DNA of 50,004 nt from an uncultured Flavobacteriales bacterium. Lineage in GTDB: Bacteria > Bacteroidota > Bacteroidia > Flavobacteriales_D > Sanyastnellaceae. A model generated the notes under the pieces. It was not told the origin of the DNA. It did not search any database and saw only the letters and a list, made by a program, of their open reading frames with translations. A program made the position numbers and the translations under genes. Below are positions 9,208-18,083 of the stretch, piece after piece. Position 1 is the stretch's first letter. Each line of letters starts with the position of its first letter. Location of the stretch: the NCBI GenBank assembly GCA_937881575.1, contig CALGEI010000156.1, positions 1 through 50,004 of the forward strand, read 5' to 3'.

Positions 9208-11502
9208 CTAAAAAGGATGGCCAATCCCAAGATGCAAACCGCCCTTCGCCTTGTGTTGTCCAATCCAGCGTTGCCCCAATTCCAATCCCGGATCATGGAT
9301 CCGAAGTCCACCGTCCAATCGGAGCAAGAAAAAATCAAAATCCAAGCGAATTCCAACTCCAGAACTGAGCGCCATACTTGACCAAGCCAAGCGAGAGCTG
9401 GCCTCTGGGTTCTCAATGGCAGGCTGTTTCATGAGCCAAACATTGCCTGCATCCATAAACCACGCCCATTCCATCATTTTCGTTGACTTTTTTCTCAATT
9501 CAATGTTGACCTCTCCGAGCAAATCACCCAACCCCTTCACTACATTCAAATCAGCCACATCGTACCCCGCATGACCAGGGCCCAACTGACGAGCTGGCCA
9601 ACCTCGAATTCCATTTGCACTCCCTGAGAAAAAAGAACGATCAAAAGGCAAAACAGGGAAATTATTGCCTGCCCAACCGCCCCCTCCTCGTAGACGTCCG
9701 TGCAGAGAAAGTCCTTTTGTACGGTCCAGCAATTTTGTGACCGTCCAGGCTCCTTCGCAACGGACAAACTGAACATATGGAACCTCCCCGAGTAGAAACT
9801 GCCCCTCATCGTTCATCGCGAGTCCCATCGGAGAAGACAACGCATTCAATCCCCATCCGGTCCACTCCAATCCCAAGTTGACATTTCCAAATTTGGTTTC
9901 ACTTCCTTTCCAACGAGAAGTCCAGCGAATTCGAGAAAGAATCGACGCATAATTTTGAAAGCGGTTTTGAATAAATGGGTTGGACTCATTGTCCAACCAA
10001 GTCTCAAAATCTGACTCTAATTCGATTTTTGTATAGGTGAATTCAATCAAATCCACATAAATACGACTGTCCCTTGTTGGGTTTTCCACGAAATGAAAAC
10101 CGTGCTTGAATCCGATTGAAGTTCTAGCGTATTCAGGTCTCGACTCACGACTCCACAAGCCGGTGAGATCCGTTCTAGAAGCGTTCGATGGACGCAAACG
10201 ACTCAAACCAACGGGAGGGATTCCCAATGTTGAATAATGTGCTTCCAAAGACCATGTCCCACTATTTGGAACCAAACTGTTTTCCGTGTAACTAAACGGC
10301 TGAGATGAAGTGATGCCAGCAGAAACCAGTAATTCCAACATATCCCCTCTGCCCGATACATTGCGATCTGAAAACACCCCTGTCACGACAGGACCATATC
10401 GGGCATCCGTTCGGGTCATATCCAATGCAGCTGATATTCCGTATCGAGGACGCTGAATGAGCCTAATGGCAACATCAAACGCATCCTCACTTCCATCAAG
10501 GGCTTCCATTGCGCCCGGTATCTCCACACGTGCAATCGAGGGCAATTGCATCAATCGACGATAAGTCAAAGCAATGGCTTCTTCATTGTAACGCATCCCG
10601 GTCTCAATCGAAACAAGATGATCTAAAACAGCTTTTGACGTAGGCTTCGACAGCGAATCAAGGTTCCACTCAATGTTTCTGAATCGCGACCTTCGGTGCG
10701 GCACGGATGCGCCCTCAACATTGTATTTAGCAGGTCGCAATTCTAAGGTAAGGTCTGCAATAAAGCCGGTCGATGCTGTCGTGTCGGCATCAAAAGAAAT
10801 GTGGGTTTCATCAATGCTCGCATACCCCTTTGACTTCAAAAATTTGGCTAAAAGAGAGCGCTCCAACTCAAGGCGGTCTGCATCAAAAACATCCCCTTTT
10901 CGGATATTCAACGCGCCCTCAATCTCCTCCAAACGAATTCCACTTCCCAACACTGCCGTCTTGAACTCGCCAATGGTATAAAGCGGACCGGCATGCACTC
11001 GATAAAGAACCGCTACCTCGCTATCGTTTAAGGCCGTGACTTCTGCTTCGCAACGCGCATCCAAGAATCCCGCTCTCCGGCTTAGAGCCTCCAAGTTTCT
11101 TGCTGTTCTTTCTTTTGCAAGTGCATCATAAAGGACCGGTGACTCCCCCAATCCATTGGCAATCCATTGTCTCACCCCTTGATTCTCTTTGCCTAGATCA
11201 CGACGTCGTGAGATCGTCTTTTGAAGAGCTTCCGCGCGAATCAAACCATTGAGCATAAGTGGAATTCGCAACCCCAACAACCTTCTATTGGCCGGCTGCC
11301 GAATGACCGACAAGGCTTCTGCAGGAGCGGATTGTTCAGACGGCAGTCCGATCCACTCGATTTGATTCCTGTTGAGGACTTGATTCGATTGTTCTAAATG
11401 TCTGATGGGTGAACAACTCCACACGGATATCAAAACGATGGTCCCAAGCCAAGCACTCCAACCTCTTTCCCCATACTTTTGATGTTGAAACCCTGCTAGC
11501 AT
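9208..11502 (-). CDS. TamL/BamA-family outer-membrane assembly lipoprotein
   Basis: Outer-membrane 16-stranded beta-barrel protein of the BamA/TamA (surface antigen D15) family; about 764 residues from ATG 11502. The N-terminus has a hydrophobic signal ending in VWSC, a lipobox, the hallmark of the Bacteroidota TamL group. A POTRA-like segment is at ~185-245 (EIEGALNIRKGDVFDADRLE). The barrel has the loop-6 motif GIRGWPARQLGPG, and the protein ends in Phe, as outer-membrane barrels do. The frame stays open to 11619, but that extension lies inside the neighbouring methyltransferase gene and would bury the signal peptide. Its start codon overlaps that of the divergent methyltransferase gene. 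It may help insert or transport envelope proteins or lipids; no inner-membrane TamB partner is in the window. Confidence 0.9.
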   Translation of the reverse strand: MLAGFQHQKYGERGWSAWLGTIVLISVWSCSPIRHLEQSNQVLNRNQIEWIGLPSEQSAPAEALSVIRQPANRRLLGLRIPLMLNGLIRAEALQKTISRRRDLGKENQGVRQWIANGLGESPVLYDALAKERTARNLEALSRRAGFLDARCEAEVTALNDSEVAVLYRVHAGPLYTIGEFKTAVLGSGIRLEEIEGALNIRKGDVFDADRLELERSLLAKFLKSKGYASIDETHISFDADTTASTGFIADLTLELRPAKYNVEGASVPHRRSRFRNIEWNLDSLSKPTSKAVLDHLVSIETGMRYNEEAIALTYRRLMQLPSIARVEIPGAMEALDGSEDAFDVAIRLIQRPRYGISAALDMTRTDARYGPVVTGVFSDRNVSGRGDMLELLVSAGITSSQPFSYTENSLVPNSGTWSLEAHYSTLGIPPVGLSRLRPSNASRTDLTGLWSRESRPEYARTSIGFKHGFHFVENPTRDSRIYVDLIEFTYTKIELESDFETWLDNESNPFIQNRFQNYASILSRIRWTSRWKGSETKFGNVNLGLEWTGWGLNALSSPMGLAMNDEGQFLLGEVPYVQFVRCEGAWTVTKLLDRTKGLSLHGRLRGGGGWAGNNFPVLPFDRSFFSGSANGIRGWPARQLGPGHAGYDVADLNVVKGLGDLLGEVNIELRKKSTKMMEWAWFMDAGNVWLMKQPAIENPEASSRLAWSSMALSSGVGIRLDFDFFLLRLDGGLRIHDPGLELGQRWIGQHKAKGGLHLGIGHPF

Positions 11503-12268
11503 GACGCGCAACGAAATCCTATCCATTCGATCTTTGCAAAACCGCAACGAACGCCAGCAAGCATCTCGCTTTGTTGTCGAGGGCGTAAAAGGACTGATCG
11601 AATTGGGTGAAAGCGACATGGAAGTGGTGCGAATTTACTGCGTCGACAGCATGGTCAAACACATTCCACCTTCACTTTCAGTGCACGCGGAAGTCATTAG
11701 CCCAAAAGAGATGTCTCGCATCTCGAGTTTAAAGACTCCCCCGGGATTATTGGCCACAGTCGCTATTCCAAATTTCAGCGCCTCTGCCATCCTTGCTTCA
11801 TCAGCAAGTCAAGACAACCTGCATCCTCTTCCTTTCGTTTTGGTCGCTGATCGGGTCGCCGATCCAGGGAATTTGGGAACGCTCATCCGCACCGCCGATT
11901 GGTTTGGAATGCGAGGCGTTTTTCTAACACCTGGCAGCACTGACCCTTGGTCACCGAAATGTGTTCAGGCCAGTATGGGCTCCATTTTCCGTGTCCCAGT
12001 GACTGAGATGCAACCAGAGGACAGCGAATTGATCACAAGTCAAAAGCATTATGCTTTGGATATGCAGGGCAATGACTACACCCTTGTCAAATGGAAACCA
12101 GGACTTATTTGGGTGGGCTCTGAATCGCATGGAATAAAGACTGAAACCAACTCCATGCAATTTGAGAAGGTTCACATCCCCAGCAGAGGGGGTGCTGAAT
12201 CCTTAAATGCGGGCGTAGCAGGCTCAATTGTTTGTTCAGAGATCGCCCGAGTCTGGGGGCTCAACTAA
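11501..12268 (+). CDS. SpoU/TrmH-family RNA 2'-O-methyltransferase
   Basis: SAM-dependent RNA methyltransferase of 255 residues with a SPOUT knot fold. The N-terminal substrate-binding domain (SIRSLQNRNERQQASRFVVE) is typical of TrmH-like rRNA enzymes. Motif 1 is DRVADPGNLGTLIRTADWFG; the C-terminal SAM knot shows WVGSESHGI and SLNAGVAGSIVCSE. The exact rRNA or tRNA target cannot be read from the sequence. TACTTTTG, a perfect -7 match, lies at 11474-11481 inside the tamL signal region, but without an obvious -33. The 3' end overlaps the convergent acyltransferase gene by 4 bp. Confidence 0.93.
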   Translation: MTRNEILSIRSLQNRNERQQASRFVVEGVKGLIELGESDMEVVRIYCVDSMVKHIPPSLSVHAEVISPKEMSRISSLKTPPGLLATVAIPNFSASAILASSASQDNLHPLPFVLVADRVADPGNLGTLIRTADWFGMRGVFLTPGSTDPWSPKCVQASMGSIFRVPVTEMQPEDSELITSQKHYALDMQGNDYTLVKWKPGLIWVGSESHGIKTETNSMQFEKVHIPSRGGAESLNAGVAGSIVCSEIARVWGLN

Positions 12269-13425
12269 ATAACCTCGTGCGTTTCCACATCCTGATGATT
12301 GAGCAGCGGCCTCACCGTGATCTCACACCATTTTCGATGGATTTCATTGGATGTAAAAGGCAAGTGACTCAACTCTTTTTGAATTATTTGAACACGCTCT
12401 AAACACAAAGCGGCATCCTGCTGACTGACCATTTCAGGGTTGAAGATCGAGGCCCAATCATCGGACATCTCCGAGGCCATTTCAGCGAGTTGCTCCGCAG
12501 CCCAATGTTGAGATGGCCAAATTCGACTTGCTCTGTGAAGTCGGATATCTATCAACTCAGCCAGCCAATTGTGTGGTCTCCCAACTTCATTTCCTTCCTC
12601 CCACTCAACAGGCTCTCCAATGGCCACATGAATGCATCCTTTCCAGCCAAAAAGACCTTGCTTCATGCTACGTTCGTCTTCCCCGACCTCCTTTTCATAG
12701 ACACCGCCATTGGCTTCTGAAACAAGCAATTCCTTCACTTTCATGACATCACAAGGATCCCACTCATAACTCAATGTTACCGGATGAACGCGAAGCGCAT
12801 TCCAAGCTGATGCATCCTCGCCGTTCATTAGCATCCGTATCAAAGCAGGAGAAGTCCGGTCATCACCATCTTTTGCCCGCCCTTCTCGATGAGCCAACCA
12901 GACACTTGATGCTTCTTTACCGATTACATGTCGAACATAAGATGCGACCTCGGCACTGCTAGCCAACTGTTCGCGAGGAGACCCTCCTCGTTGCACAATG
13001 AAACTTTTATTCAAACGAACCAAAGCCTCAACCCACGGTGTTTCCAAAAGATTGCTTCCTATGCCAATTTCAGTGGTTTCGGCATTCATTGAAAGCAAAG
13101 CCAAATTGATCAAAGAAGGATCCAGGACAATATCTCGGTGATTCGAAATGAACAAGGCGCCACGAGAATCGAAGGCCTCAGGGTATGAAAAAGTCACTTT
13201 CGATGCCGTTTTCTCCAACACCTTTTCAATAAACGTTTTGGAAACGAGCTCTTGGAATTCCTCAACACTGGAGATATTGCGCATTGCTTCAATCAGCACT
13301 CGCGTTGGCTCTGCTCCAATGAATGGGCTGAGCACCGCTTTCCAGTCCATCGCTCCTAGCAACAAATCCAAAGCGGCTGGCACTTCTTCCTTCTGGTAAG
13401 GCCTCATATGAGTAAATGCATCCAT
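12265..13425 (-). CDS. Glycerolphosphate acyltransferase-like protein (PlsC fold)
   Basis: Predicted lysophospholipid or glycerolphosphate acyltransferase of 386 residues. The catalytic block is SNHRDIVLDPSLIN, with the His/Asp pair one residue further apart than the usual NHx4D. Later blocks are FIVQRGGSPREQ and LAHREGRAKDGDDRT, which take the place of the classic EGTRS motif. This NHRDI version is found in Bacteroidota proteins. A second ATG at residue 7 is a possible start. It is divergent from the helicase across a 39-bp spacer that holds a palindrome. The substrate is uncertain; membrane phospholipid or lipid A/aminolipid precursors are possible. Confidence 0.85.
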   Translation of the reverse strand: MDAFTHMRPYQKEEVPAALDLLLGAMDWKAVLSPFIGAEPTRVLIEAMRNISSVEEFQELVSKTFIEKVLEKTASKVTFSYPEAFDSRGALFISNHRDIVLDPSLINLALLSMNAETTEIGIGSNLLETPWVEALVRLNKSFIVQRGGSPREQLASSAEVASYVRHVIGKEASSVWLAHREGRAKDGDDRTSPALIRMLMNGEDASAWNALRVHPVTLSYEWDPCDVMKVKELLVSEANGGVYEKEVGEDERSMKQGLFGWKGCIHVAIGEPVEWEEGNEVGRPHNWLAELIDIRLHRASRIWPSQHWAAEQLAEMASEMSDDWASIFNPEMVSQQDAALCLERVQIIQKELSHLPFTSNEIHRKWCEITVRPLLNHQDVETHEVI

Positions 13426-13442
13426 AATCTTCAGACCGCAAT

Positions 13443-13455
13443 TTAGGTCACCTAA
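13443..13455. promoter_or_regulatory. Palindrome TTAGGT-C-ACCTAA in divergent promoter region
   Basis: Perfect 6-bp arms around a single C, placed in the 39-bp spacer between the acyltransferase and helicase starts. The right arm overlaps TAACTTTG (13453-13460), the likely -7 element of the helicase. It could be an operator, or the two arms could be mirrored -7 elements. Confidence 0.35.
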
Positions 13456-13460
13456 CTTTG
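13453..13460 (+). promoter_or_regulatory. -7 element of helicase gene, 4 nt before ATG
   Basis: TAACTTTG matches TAnnTTTG exactly and is followed by GGTC and then ATG 13465. This position predicts transcription starting at or next to the A of ATG. There is no clear -33 TTG. Confidence 0.4.
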
Positions 13461-13464
13461 GGTC

Positions 13465-14751
13465 ATGACATTCGAAGCGCTAAAGCTTACTCGCCAATTT
13501 CTAAATGCCGTTGAAGATGCTGGCTACAAGGAGCCAACTCCGATCCAAAAACTGGCCATCCCTCCCTTGCGTTCTGGCCAAGATGTCATTGGCATTGCCC
13601 AAACGGGAACCGGGAAAACAGCCGCATTTCTTTTGCCAGTGCTTCAAACCTTGAAGTATGCTCAGGGCGATGCGCCTCGCGCTTTGATTTTGGCACCGAC
13701 CAAAGAATTGGTTTTGCAGATCCACCATGAGGCCACGCAATTTGCTGCTTACACTGATTTGCGCTGCATCCCTCTGTTTGGTGGAATAGGGCACAAATCG
13801 CAATTGAATGCTGTCAAAACTGGCGTCGATCTCATCGTAGCGACTCCAGGACGATTTTTAGAAATCTATCTTAAAGGAGGCTTCGAACCCAAAAAAATCA
13901 AGCACCTTATTCTCGACGAAGCCGATCGCATGATGGACATGGGGTTCATGCCTCAACTGCGTCAAATTCAGGAAATAATCCCATCAAAGCGCCAAAATGT
14001 TTTGTTTTCAGCGACATTTCCGCATCGTGTCGAGCGTCTTGCCGATGAATTTCTGCTCTGGCCAACGCGGATTGAGGTTTCACCAGAATCAACCCCGGTA
14101 GAAACTGTAGAGCAACTCACGATGGAACTGCCCAATCAGCGGACCAAACTAGAATACATTGAATGGCTCATCAATGACCGACTGCTCGACAAAAGACTTC
14201 TGATCTTCACTCGCCGGAAAGAAGATGCTGAAAGTGTTGCGCGTTATTTACAAAGATCCTTCCCCTTTGAAGTCCGGTCTATTCATAGCAACAAAGGCCA
14301 GAATGCTCGGATCAACGCTATGGATGACTTCCGTTCCGGAACGGTGCAAATTTTGGTGTCAACCGATATTGCAAGCCGTGGAATCGACGTTCCTGAAACA
14401 GAAATGGTGATCAATTTTTCTGTGCCCAGCGACCCTTTGGATTACGTCCATCGCATTGGAAGAACTGGAAGAGCCTTCCGTTCAGGTGAAGCCATTACAC
14501 TGCAAGACCCTTCAGAGCGTTATGCCATGGAGCGGATTGAGTCCCTCACAGGCGAAAAAGTTCGCAAGCTTGAAGTTCCCGAGCATTTGGTCATGCACGA
14601 AACCCCGCGAAATGAAAAGCAGTTGCAGGCCCGCGGGATTGACAGAGAAATGCGAAAACGCGACCCGTTGTATAAAGGTGCATTTCATGAGCGAAAGAAG
14701 AAGTCCAAGAAGGACATCGCAAAAAAGAAATCAGCCGGGAAGCAACGCTAG
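13465..14751 (+). CDS. DEAD-box RNA helicase (RhlE-like)
   Basis: ATP-dependent RNA helicase of 428 residues. Visible motifs in order are Q motif (EPTPIQ, ~24), motif I AQTGTGKT (45-52), APTKEL, TPGR, motif II DEAD (~152), motif III SAT, then the C-terminal RecA domain with STDIASRGIDVP and motif VI HRIGRTGRA. A basic Lys-rich tail after ~400 probably contacts RNA. Likely roles are ribosome assembly or mRNA turnover, as for RhlE-type helicases. The last 21 bp overlap the convergent zinc-ribbon gene, and a small hairpin with a T run sits at its stop codon. Confidence 0.95.
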   Translation: MTFEALKLTRQFLNAVEDAGYKEPTPIQKLAIPPLRSGQDVIGIAQTGTGKTAAFLLPVLQTLKYAQGDAPRALILAPTKELVLQIHHEATQFAAYTDLRCIPLFGGIGHKSQLNAVKTGVDLIVATPGRFLEIYLKGGFEPKKIKHLILDEADRMMDMGFMPQLRQIQEIIPSKRQNVLFSATFPHRVERLADEFLLWPTRIEVSPESTPVETVEQLTMELPNQRTKLEYIEWLINDRLLDKRLLIFTRRKEDAESVARYLQRSFPFEVRSIHSNKGQNARINAMDDFRSGTVQILVSTDIASRGIDVPETEMVINFSVPSDPLDYVHRIGRTGRAFRSGEAITLQDPSERYAMERIESLTGEKVRKLEVPEHLVMHETPRNEKQLQARGIDREMRKRDPLYKGAFHERKKKSKKDIAKKKSAGKQR

Positions 14752-15129
14752 GAGTTGCTCGTTTTTATCTGACCATGGTCTGACCCCCTCGTCATCCACG
14801 ACATATCCTTCCTCGAAACACATAATGGCCAACCTTCCATCGGGCAAAGATTGTACGTGCGTATGAAAGTTAAAATCGAATCCATGCCTTCTCAGCCACT
14901 CGAAATGTCGATCTGAAGAAGTCTCTTTTTGAACAGAACCTTTTAATTCCTTCAAGATTGAGCGGTTCTTTAATAGAACATTTTCAACATGACGTATCAA
15001 AGGATTCGGTTTGTTTGTTCTCCTGTGATGCTTGGCACGGCAACTGTCATCACAAAATTGTTTGTCTCTTCGTCCACGCAGAGACTCATGGCACTCGCGG
15101 CATTGGACGGATTGAATGCGGAAAATCAT
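14731..15129 (-). CDS. Small conserved zinc-ribbon protein
   Basis: About 132 residues from ATG 15129. The N-terminus carries CRECHESLRGRRDKQFCDDSC, four cysteines in two pairs that probably bind zinc, and then a basic stretch AKHHRRTNK. The rest is a small alpha/beta part (RRHGFDFNFHTHV, FEEGYVVDDEGV). I recognise this layout from unnamed Bacteroidota proteins but know no function. Zinc plus basic residues suggest nucleic-acid binding. A TTG at 15144 could extend it by five residues. The 3' end overlaps the helicase gene by 21 bp. Confidence 0.8.
   Translation of the reverse strand: MIFRIQSVQCRECHESLRGRRDKQFCDDSCRAKHHRRTNKPNPLIRHVENVLLKNRSILKELKGSVQKETSSDRHFEWLRRHGFDFNFHTHVQSLPDGRLAIMCFEEGYVVDDEGVRPWSDKNEQLLALLPG
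14741..14766 (+). terminator. Weak terminator at helicase stop codon
   Basis: AGCAAC (14741-14746) pairs with GTTGCT (14754-14759) around a 7-nt loop holding the stop codon; CGTTTTT follows. The 6-bp stem is short, so efficiency is doubtful. The same bases code for the end of the opposite gene. Confidence 0.45.
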
Positions 15130-15208
15130 GTCGCCAAATAACAAATCGACTGGTCAATTCTGAGTTTTCAATTCACAATCGAGACCTATTAATTTGCAAT
15201 CAACTCAT

Positions 15209-16048
15209 TTACAGCATTTCCAACCCTTCTTCCAATCGACGAACCATGATGGAGATCAGCGCTGTCAATCCTGGTTCAGTTCGACGCGCTACAGCCAAGA
15301 TGCCATCGATATCGACCGGATCCAAAGCATCTGGATCGCATTCATCCGTGAGCACACTGATTGCGCAACACGGAATCCCCATATGAACGCACGCAATGAC
15401 TTCTGGCACCGTGGACATACCTACGGCGTCTGCTCCAATGATTCTGAGATATCGGTATTCAGCGCGTGTTTCTAAATGTGGCCCTGGAACACTCGCATAA
15501 ACGCCTTCATTCAATTCAAGTTGAAGCTTGACAGCCGATTCTTTTGCAATTTGTCGCAAGCCACGGTGATACGGTTGGCTCATATCAGGAAATCGTCCTC
15601 CCAATTCTTCCATGTTCTGTCCTCGCAATGGGCCTTCTGGCTGCAAATTGATGTGATCCTCTATGCAAAGGAGGGTTCCTTTCTTGTGGTTTGGATTCAA
15701 TGACCCTGAGGCATTTGAAATCAAGATTGCCCGCGCTCCAAGCATTCCTGCAATGCGAACAGGCTTGACAATTTGATCCATCGAGTGCCCCTCATAAAAA
15801 TGGAATCTTCCTTGCCAAGCGAGGACCCGTTTCCCTTCAAGTTCGCCATAGATCAGTTTTCCAAAATGGAACTCCAAGGTTGCTACTGGAAAATGAGGTA
15901 TTTGGCTATAATTGAATGACTTAATTGGACGAATTTGATTCGCCAATGCACCCAATCCCGTCCCCAAGATGATGCTGCAATCCACCTTTCCCACTCCCCT
16001 CTCCTGCAAGAACTCGACTGCTTCCTTCAATTCATCGATGACCTCCAT
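15209..16048 (-). CDS. Purine nucleoside phosphorylase (trimeric type)
   Basis: Cleaves inosine and guanosine with phosphate to base and ribose-1-phosphate in purine salvage; 279 residues, as in the trimeric PNP/MTAP family. Visible motifs: phosphate loop ILGTGLGAL near residue 28, ISNASGSLNP, the ligand region PGPHLETRAEYRYLR, and GADAVGMSTVPEVI. It is divergent from the 3-hydroxyacyl-CoA dehydrogenase gene with a 78-bp spacer. Whether it prefers inosine/guanosine or methylthioadenosine cannot be decided here, although the motifs look like PNP. Confidence 0.95.
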   Translation of the reverse strand: MEVIDELKEAVEFLQERGVGKVDCSIILGTGLGALANQIRPIKSFNYSQIPHFPVATLEFHFGKLIYGELEGKRVLAWQGRFHFYEGHSMDQIVKPVRIAGMLGARAILISNASGSLNPNHKKGTLLCIEDHINLQPEGPLRGQNMEELGGRFPDMSQPYHRGLRQIAKESAVKLQLELNEGVYASVPGPHLETRAEYRYLRIIGADAVGMSTVPEVIACVHMGIPCCAISVLTDECDPDALDPVDIDGILAVARRTEPGLTALISIMVRRLEEGLEML

Positions 16049-16126
16049 AGAATGTGTGTTTTTTCGTCCTGCAAGATATCAAATGTGGAATACCGAACTT
16101 TACCCCGTCTTAGAGAAACAATCATA

Positions 16127-17305
16127 ATGTTACGCATGACAAATTCTACTGTCGGGATTATTGGTGCAGGGGCTATGGGCTCCGGGATTGCTCAAGTTGC
16201 AGCGCAAGCCGGATGGAATGTGATTCTCATCGACCAATCCCTCGATAGTCTAGAAAAGAGTCAAGCCCAATTGACCAAAGTTTGCAATCGTCTCGTTGAA
16301 AAAAATCGACTAACCTCGCAGGAGTCAAGCGCATTGCAACAACGCATTCTACGATTTACTGCATTCGACCATTTGGCGCCGTGTACGTTGATCATTGAGG
16401 CCATTGTCGAGAACAAGGAAGTGAAGCAGCGTGTTTTCGCTCAAATTGAAGAGATTGTCTCCAATGAGTGCATCCTAGCGACGAACACATCTTCCCTTTC
16501 TGTCACCGGCTTAGCAAGCTCGCTGAAGCATCCTGAACGCTTCTTAGGGTTGCATTTCTTCAATCCAGCTCCATTGATGCAGCTTGTCGAAGTCATTGCT
16601 GCTATGCAAACCAATCCTGAGCACATCGATCGCTGTAACGCCTGGATGAACGCCTGGAAAAAGGTTCCTGTGCGCGCCAAAGACACACCAGGCTTCATCG
16701 TCAATCGCTTGGCAAGGCCATTTTATGGAGAGGCTTTAAGAATCGTTGAAGAAGAACTTGCATCACCCGCTCAAGTGGATGATGCGATGAAAAGTGTTGG
16801 TTTTCGAATGGGCCCCTTTGAACTCATGGACCTCATTGGAAATGATGTCAACTATGCCGTCACTGTTTCTGTTTTTGAAGCATTCTACTTTGACCCCCGA
16901 TATCGTCCAAGCTTGATTCAAAAGAAGCATGTCGAAGCAGGTTGGCTGGGCCGGAAATCGGGAAGAGGCTACTATCGGTATGATGGTCAACCGGGTGAAT
17001 CAATTACAGAGGCCACAGGAGAGCTTAGTTGGATCCATCAAAGGATTGTTGCCTTGCTCATCAATGAAGCCGCTGACGCACTTTCTATGCGCATTGCATC
17101 CGCTCAAGATTTGGAGTTGGCCATGACACGCGGGGTGAACTACCCAAAAGGCCTGCTCACCTGGGCAAATGATTGGGGGATTGCTTCCGTATTGGATCAA
17201 TTGCAAGCCCTCCAAAATCGATATGGAGAGGATCGCTATCGCCCAGCTCCAATACTTCGGGACATGGCCGAAAAGAACTTACTGTTCGACCTGGGAACGA
17301 GCTGA
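16127..17305 (+). CDS. 3-hydroxyacyl-CoA (3-hydroxybutyryl-CoA) dehydrogenase
   Basis: NAD-dependent oxidation of 3-hydroxyacyl-CoA; about 392 residues from ATG 16127 (ATG 16136 is an alternative). The Rossmann motif GIIGAGAMGSGIAQVA is at the N-terminus. The family signatures ATNTSSLSVT, HFFNPAPLMQLVEVI and DTPGFIVNRLARP are present, followed by a C-terminal 3HCDH domain and a second one (GVNYPKGLLTWANDWG), as in PaaH-type enzymes. The open frame extends upstream to 15935, but that part is antisense to the phosphorylase gene. Together with the thiolase 0.8 kb away it would interconvert acetoacetyl-CoA and 3-hydroxybutyryl-CoA or act in beta-oxidation. The 3' end overlaps the NlpC/P60 gene by 27 bp. 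Confidence 0.95.
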   Translation: MLRMTNSTVGIIGAGAMGSGIAQVAAQAGWNVILIDQSLDSLEKSQAQLTKVCNRLVEKNRLTSQESSALQQRILRFTAFDHLAPCTLIIEAIVENKEVKQRVFAQIEEIVSNECILATNTSSLSVTGLASSLKHPERFLGLHFFNPAPLMQLVEVIAAMQTNPEHIDRCNAWMNAWKKVPVRAKDTPGFIVNRLARPFYGEALRIVEEELASPAQVDDAMKSVGFRMGPFELMDLIGNDVNYAVTVSVFEAFYFDPRYRPSLIQKKHVEAGWLGRKSGRGYYRYDGQPGESITEATGELSWIHQRIVALLINEAADALSMRIASAQDLELAMTRGVNYPKGLLTWANDWGIASVLDQLQALQNRYGEDRYRPAPILRDMAEKNLLFDLGTS

Positions 17306-18073
17306 ATCATTCACGCGTCTCAAGCTGTGAAACTGGTGCGTGTAGTCCTCGTCTTTTCGAATGCCTCGCGCATCCAAATCATCTATGCGAACTTGCCCTG
17401 CGGCATGGAGAATTGAGAGCTCCTTGGTCAATATCCCCACGTGTATTACCGCTCCCTCTTCGTTTGCAAAAAAGGCCAAATCACCAGAAGCTCTGTTGCT
17501 CCAATCAATCGGGTTGCCACTATGGACCTGTGCACTGGCATCTCGAGGCATGCGCACACCACAGAGTGCAAATGCCACTTGGATGAGGCCGGAGCAATCT
17601 ATTCCCATGATGGTTTTTCCTCCCCAGAGATACGGTGCTCCAAGAAAATTCATTGCCGCATCCAATGGCAATGCACAAGGCGCCAAACAGGCATCCAACG
17701 AATTGAGGGGCTCGAGTCTCTCTGCACCCAACCGCCAAGCCCCCTCTAAGTCGCAAGTCAGTCGAGCGCTTGCAGGGAGGACACATTGAGCGCCTCCTTC
17801 CAATGACCACAAGGAAATCGGAGCCTGTGTCAACACAGCATGGCGCGACTGCACTGCTTCATCCTGTGGAGAGCAAACAGTCAATTGCTTCATATCGCAC
17901 CACCCACGATACGAGTCCATCATCAATTCCACTTGGACCCAGTCCTTTTCTCCTCTTTGCAGCAACCTGCAGCGTTCTCCAGCAATCAGCTGAGAAACCA
18001 TCTCCGATCGATCGGATGGATCAGCGCGCAAGGGAGCAACCGGAACTGTGACTTCTAAAAGGTGGTTCGTCAT
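17279..18073 (-). CDS. NlpC/P60-family peptidoglycan hydrolase
   Basis: Cysteine peptidase of 264 residues, related to gamma-D-glutamyl-diamino-acid endopeptidases. The N-terminal ~120 residues look like SH3 domains (VAPLRADPSDRSEMVSQL). The catalytic domain has Cys in GIDCSGLIQVAF, His in AVIHVGIL and a third polar residue in LHAAGQV. No signal peptide is visible, so it may act on imported muropeptides in the cytoplasm. It starts 10 bp after the thiolase stop and is probably cotranscribed with it. Confidence 0.92.
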   Translation of the reverse strand: MTNHLLEVTVPVAPLRADPSDRSEMVSQLIAGERCRLLQRGEKDWVQVELMMDSYRGWCDMKQLTVCSPQDEAVQSRHAVLTQAPISLWSLEGGAQCVLPASARLTCDLEGAWRLGAERLEPLNSLDACLAPCALPLDAAMNFLGAPYLWGGKTIMGIDCSGLIQVAFALCGVRMPRDASAQVHSGNPIDWSNRASGDLAFFANEEGAVIHVGILTKELSILHAAGQVRIDDLDARGIRKDEDYTHQFHSLRRVNDSARSQVEQ

Positions 18074-18083
18074 CCGAATGCGT

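Noticed and set aside
11503-11619. N-terminal extension of the tamL-like gene
   Set aside because: It is antisense to the methyltransferase start and would hide the lipoprotein signal.
15935-16126. N-terminal extension of the 3-hydroxyacyl-CoA dehydrogenase
   Set aside because: Antisense to the phosphorylase gene; the Rossmann motif begins only after 16127.
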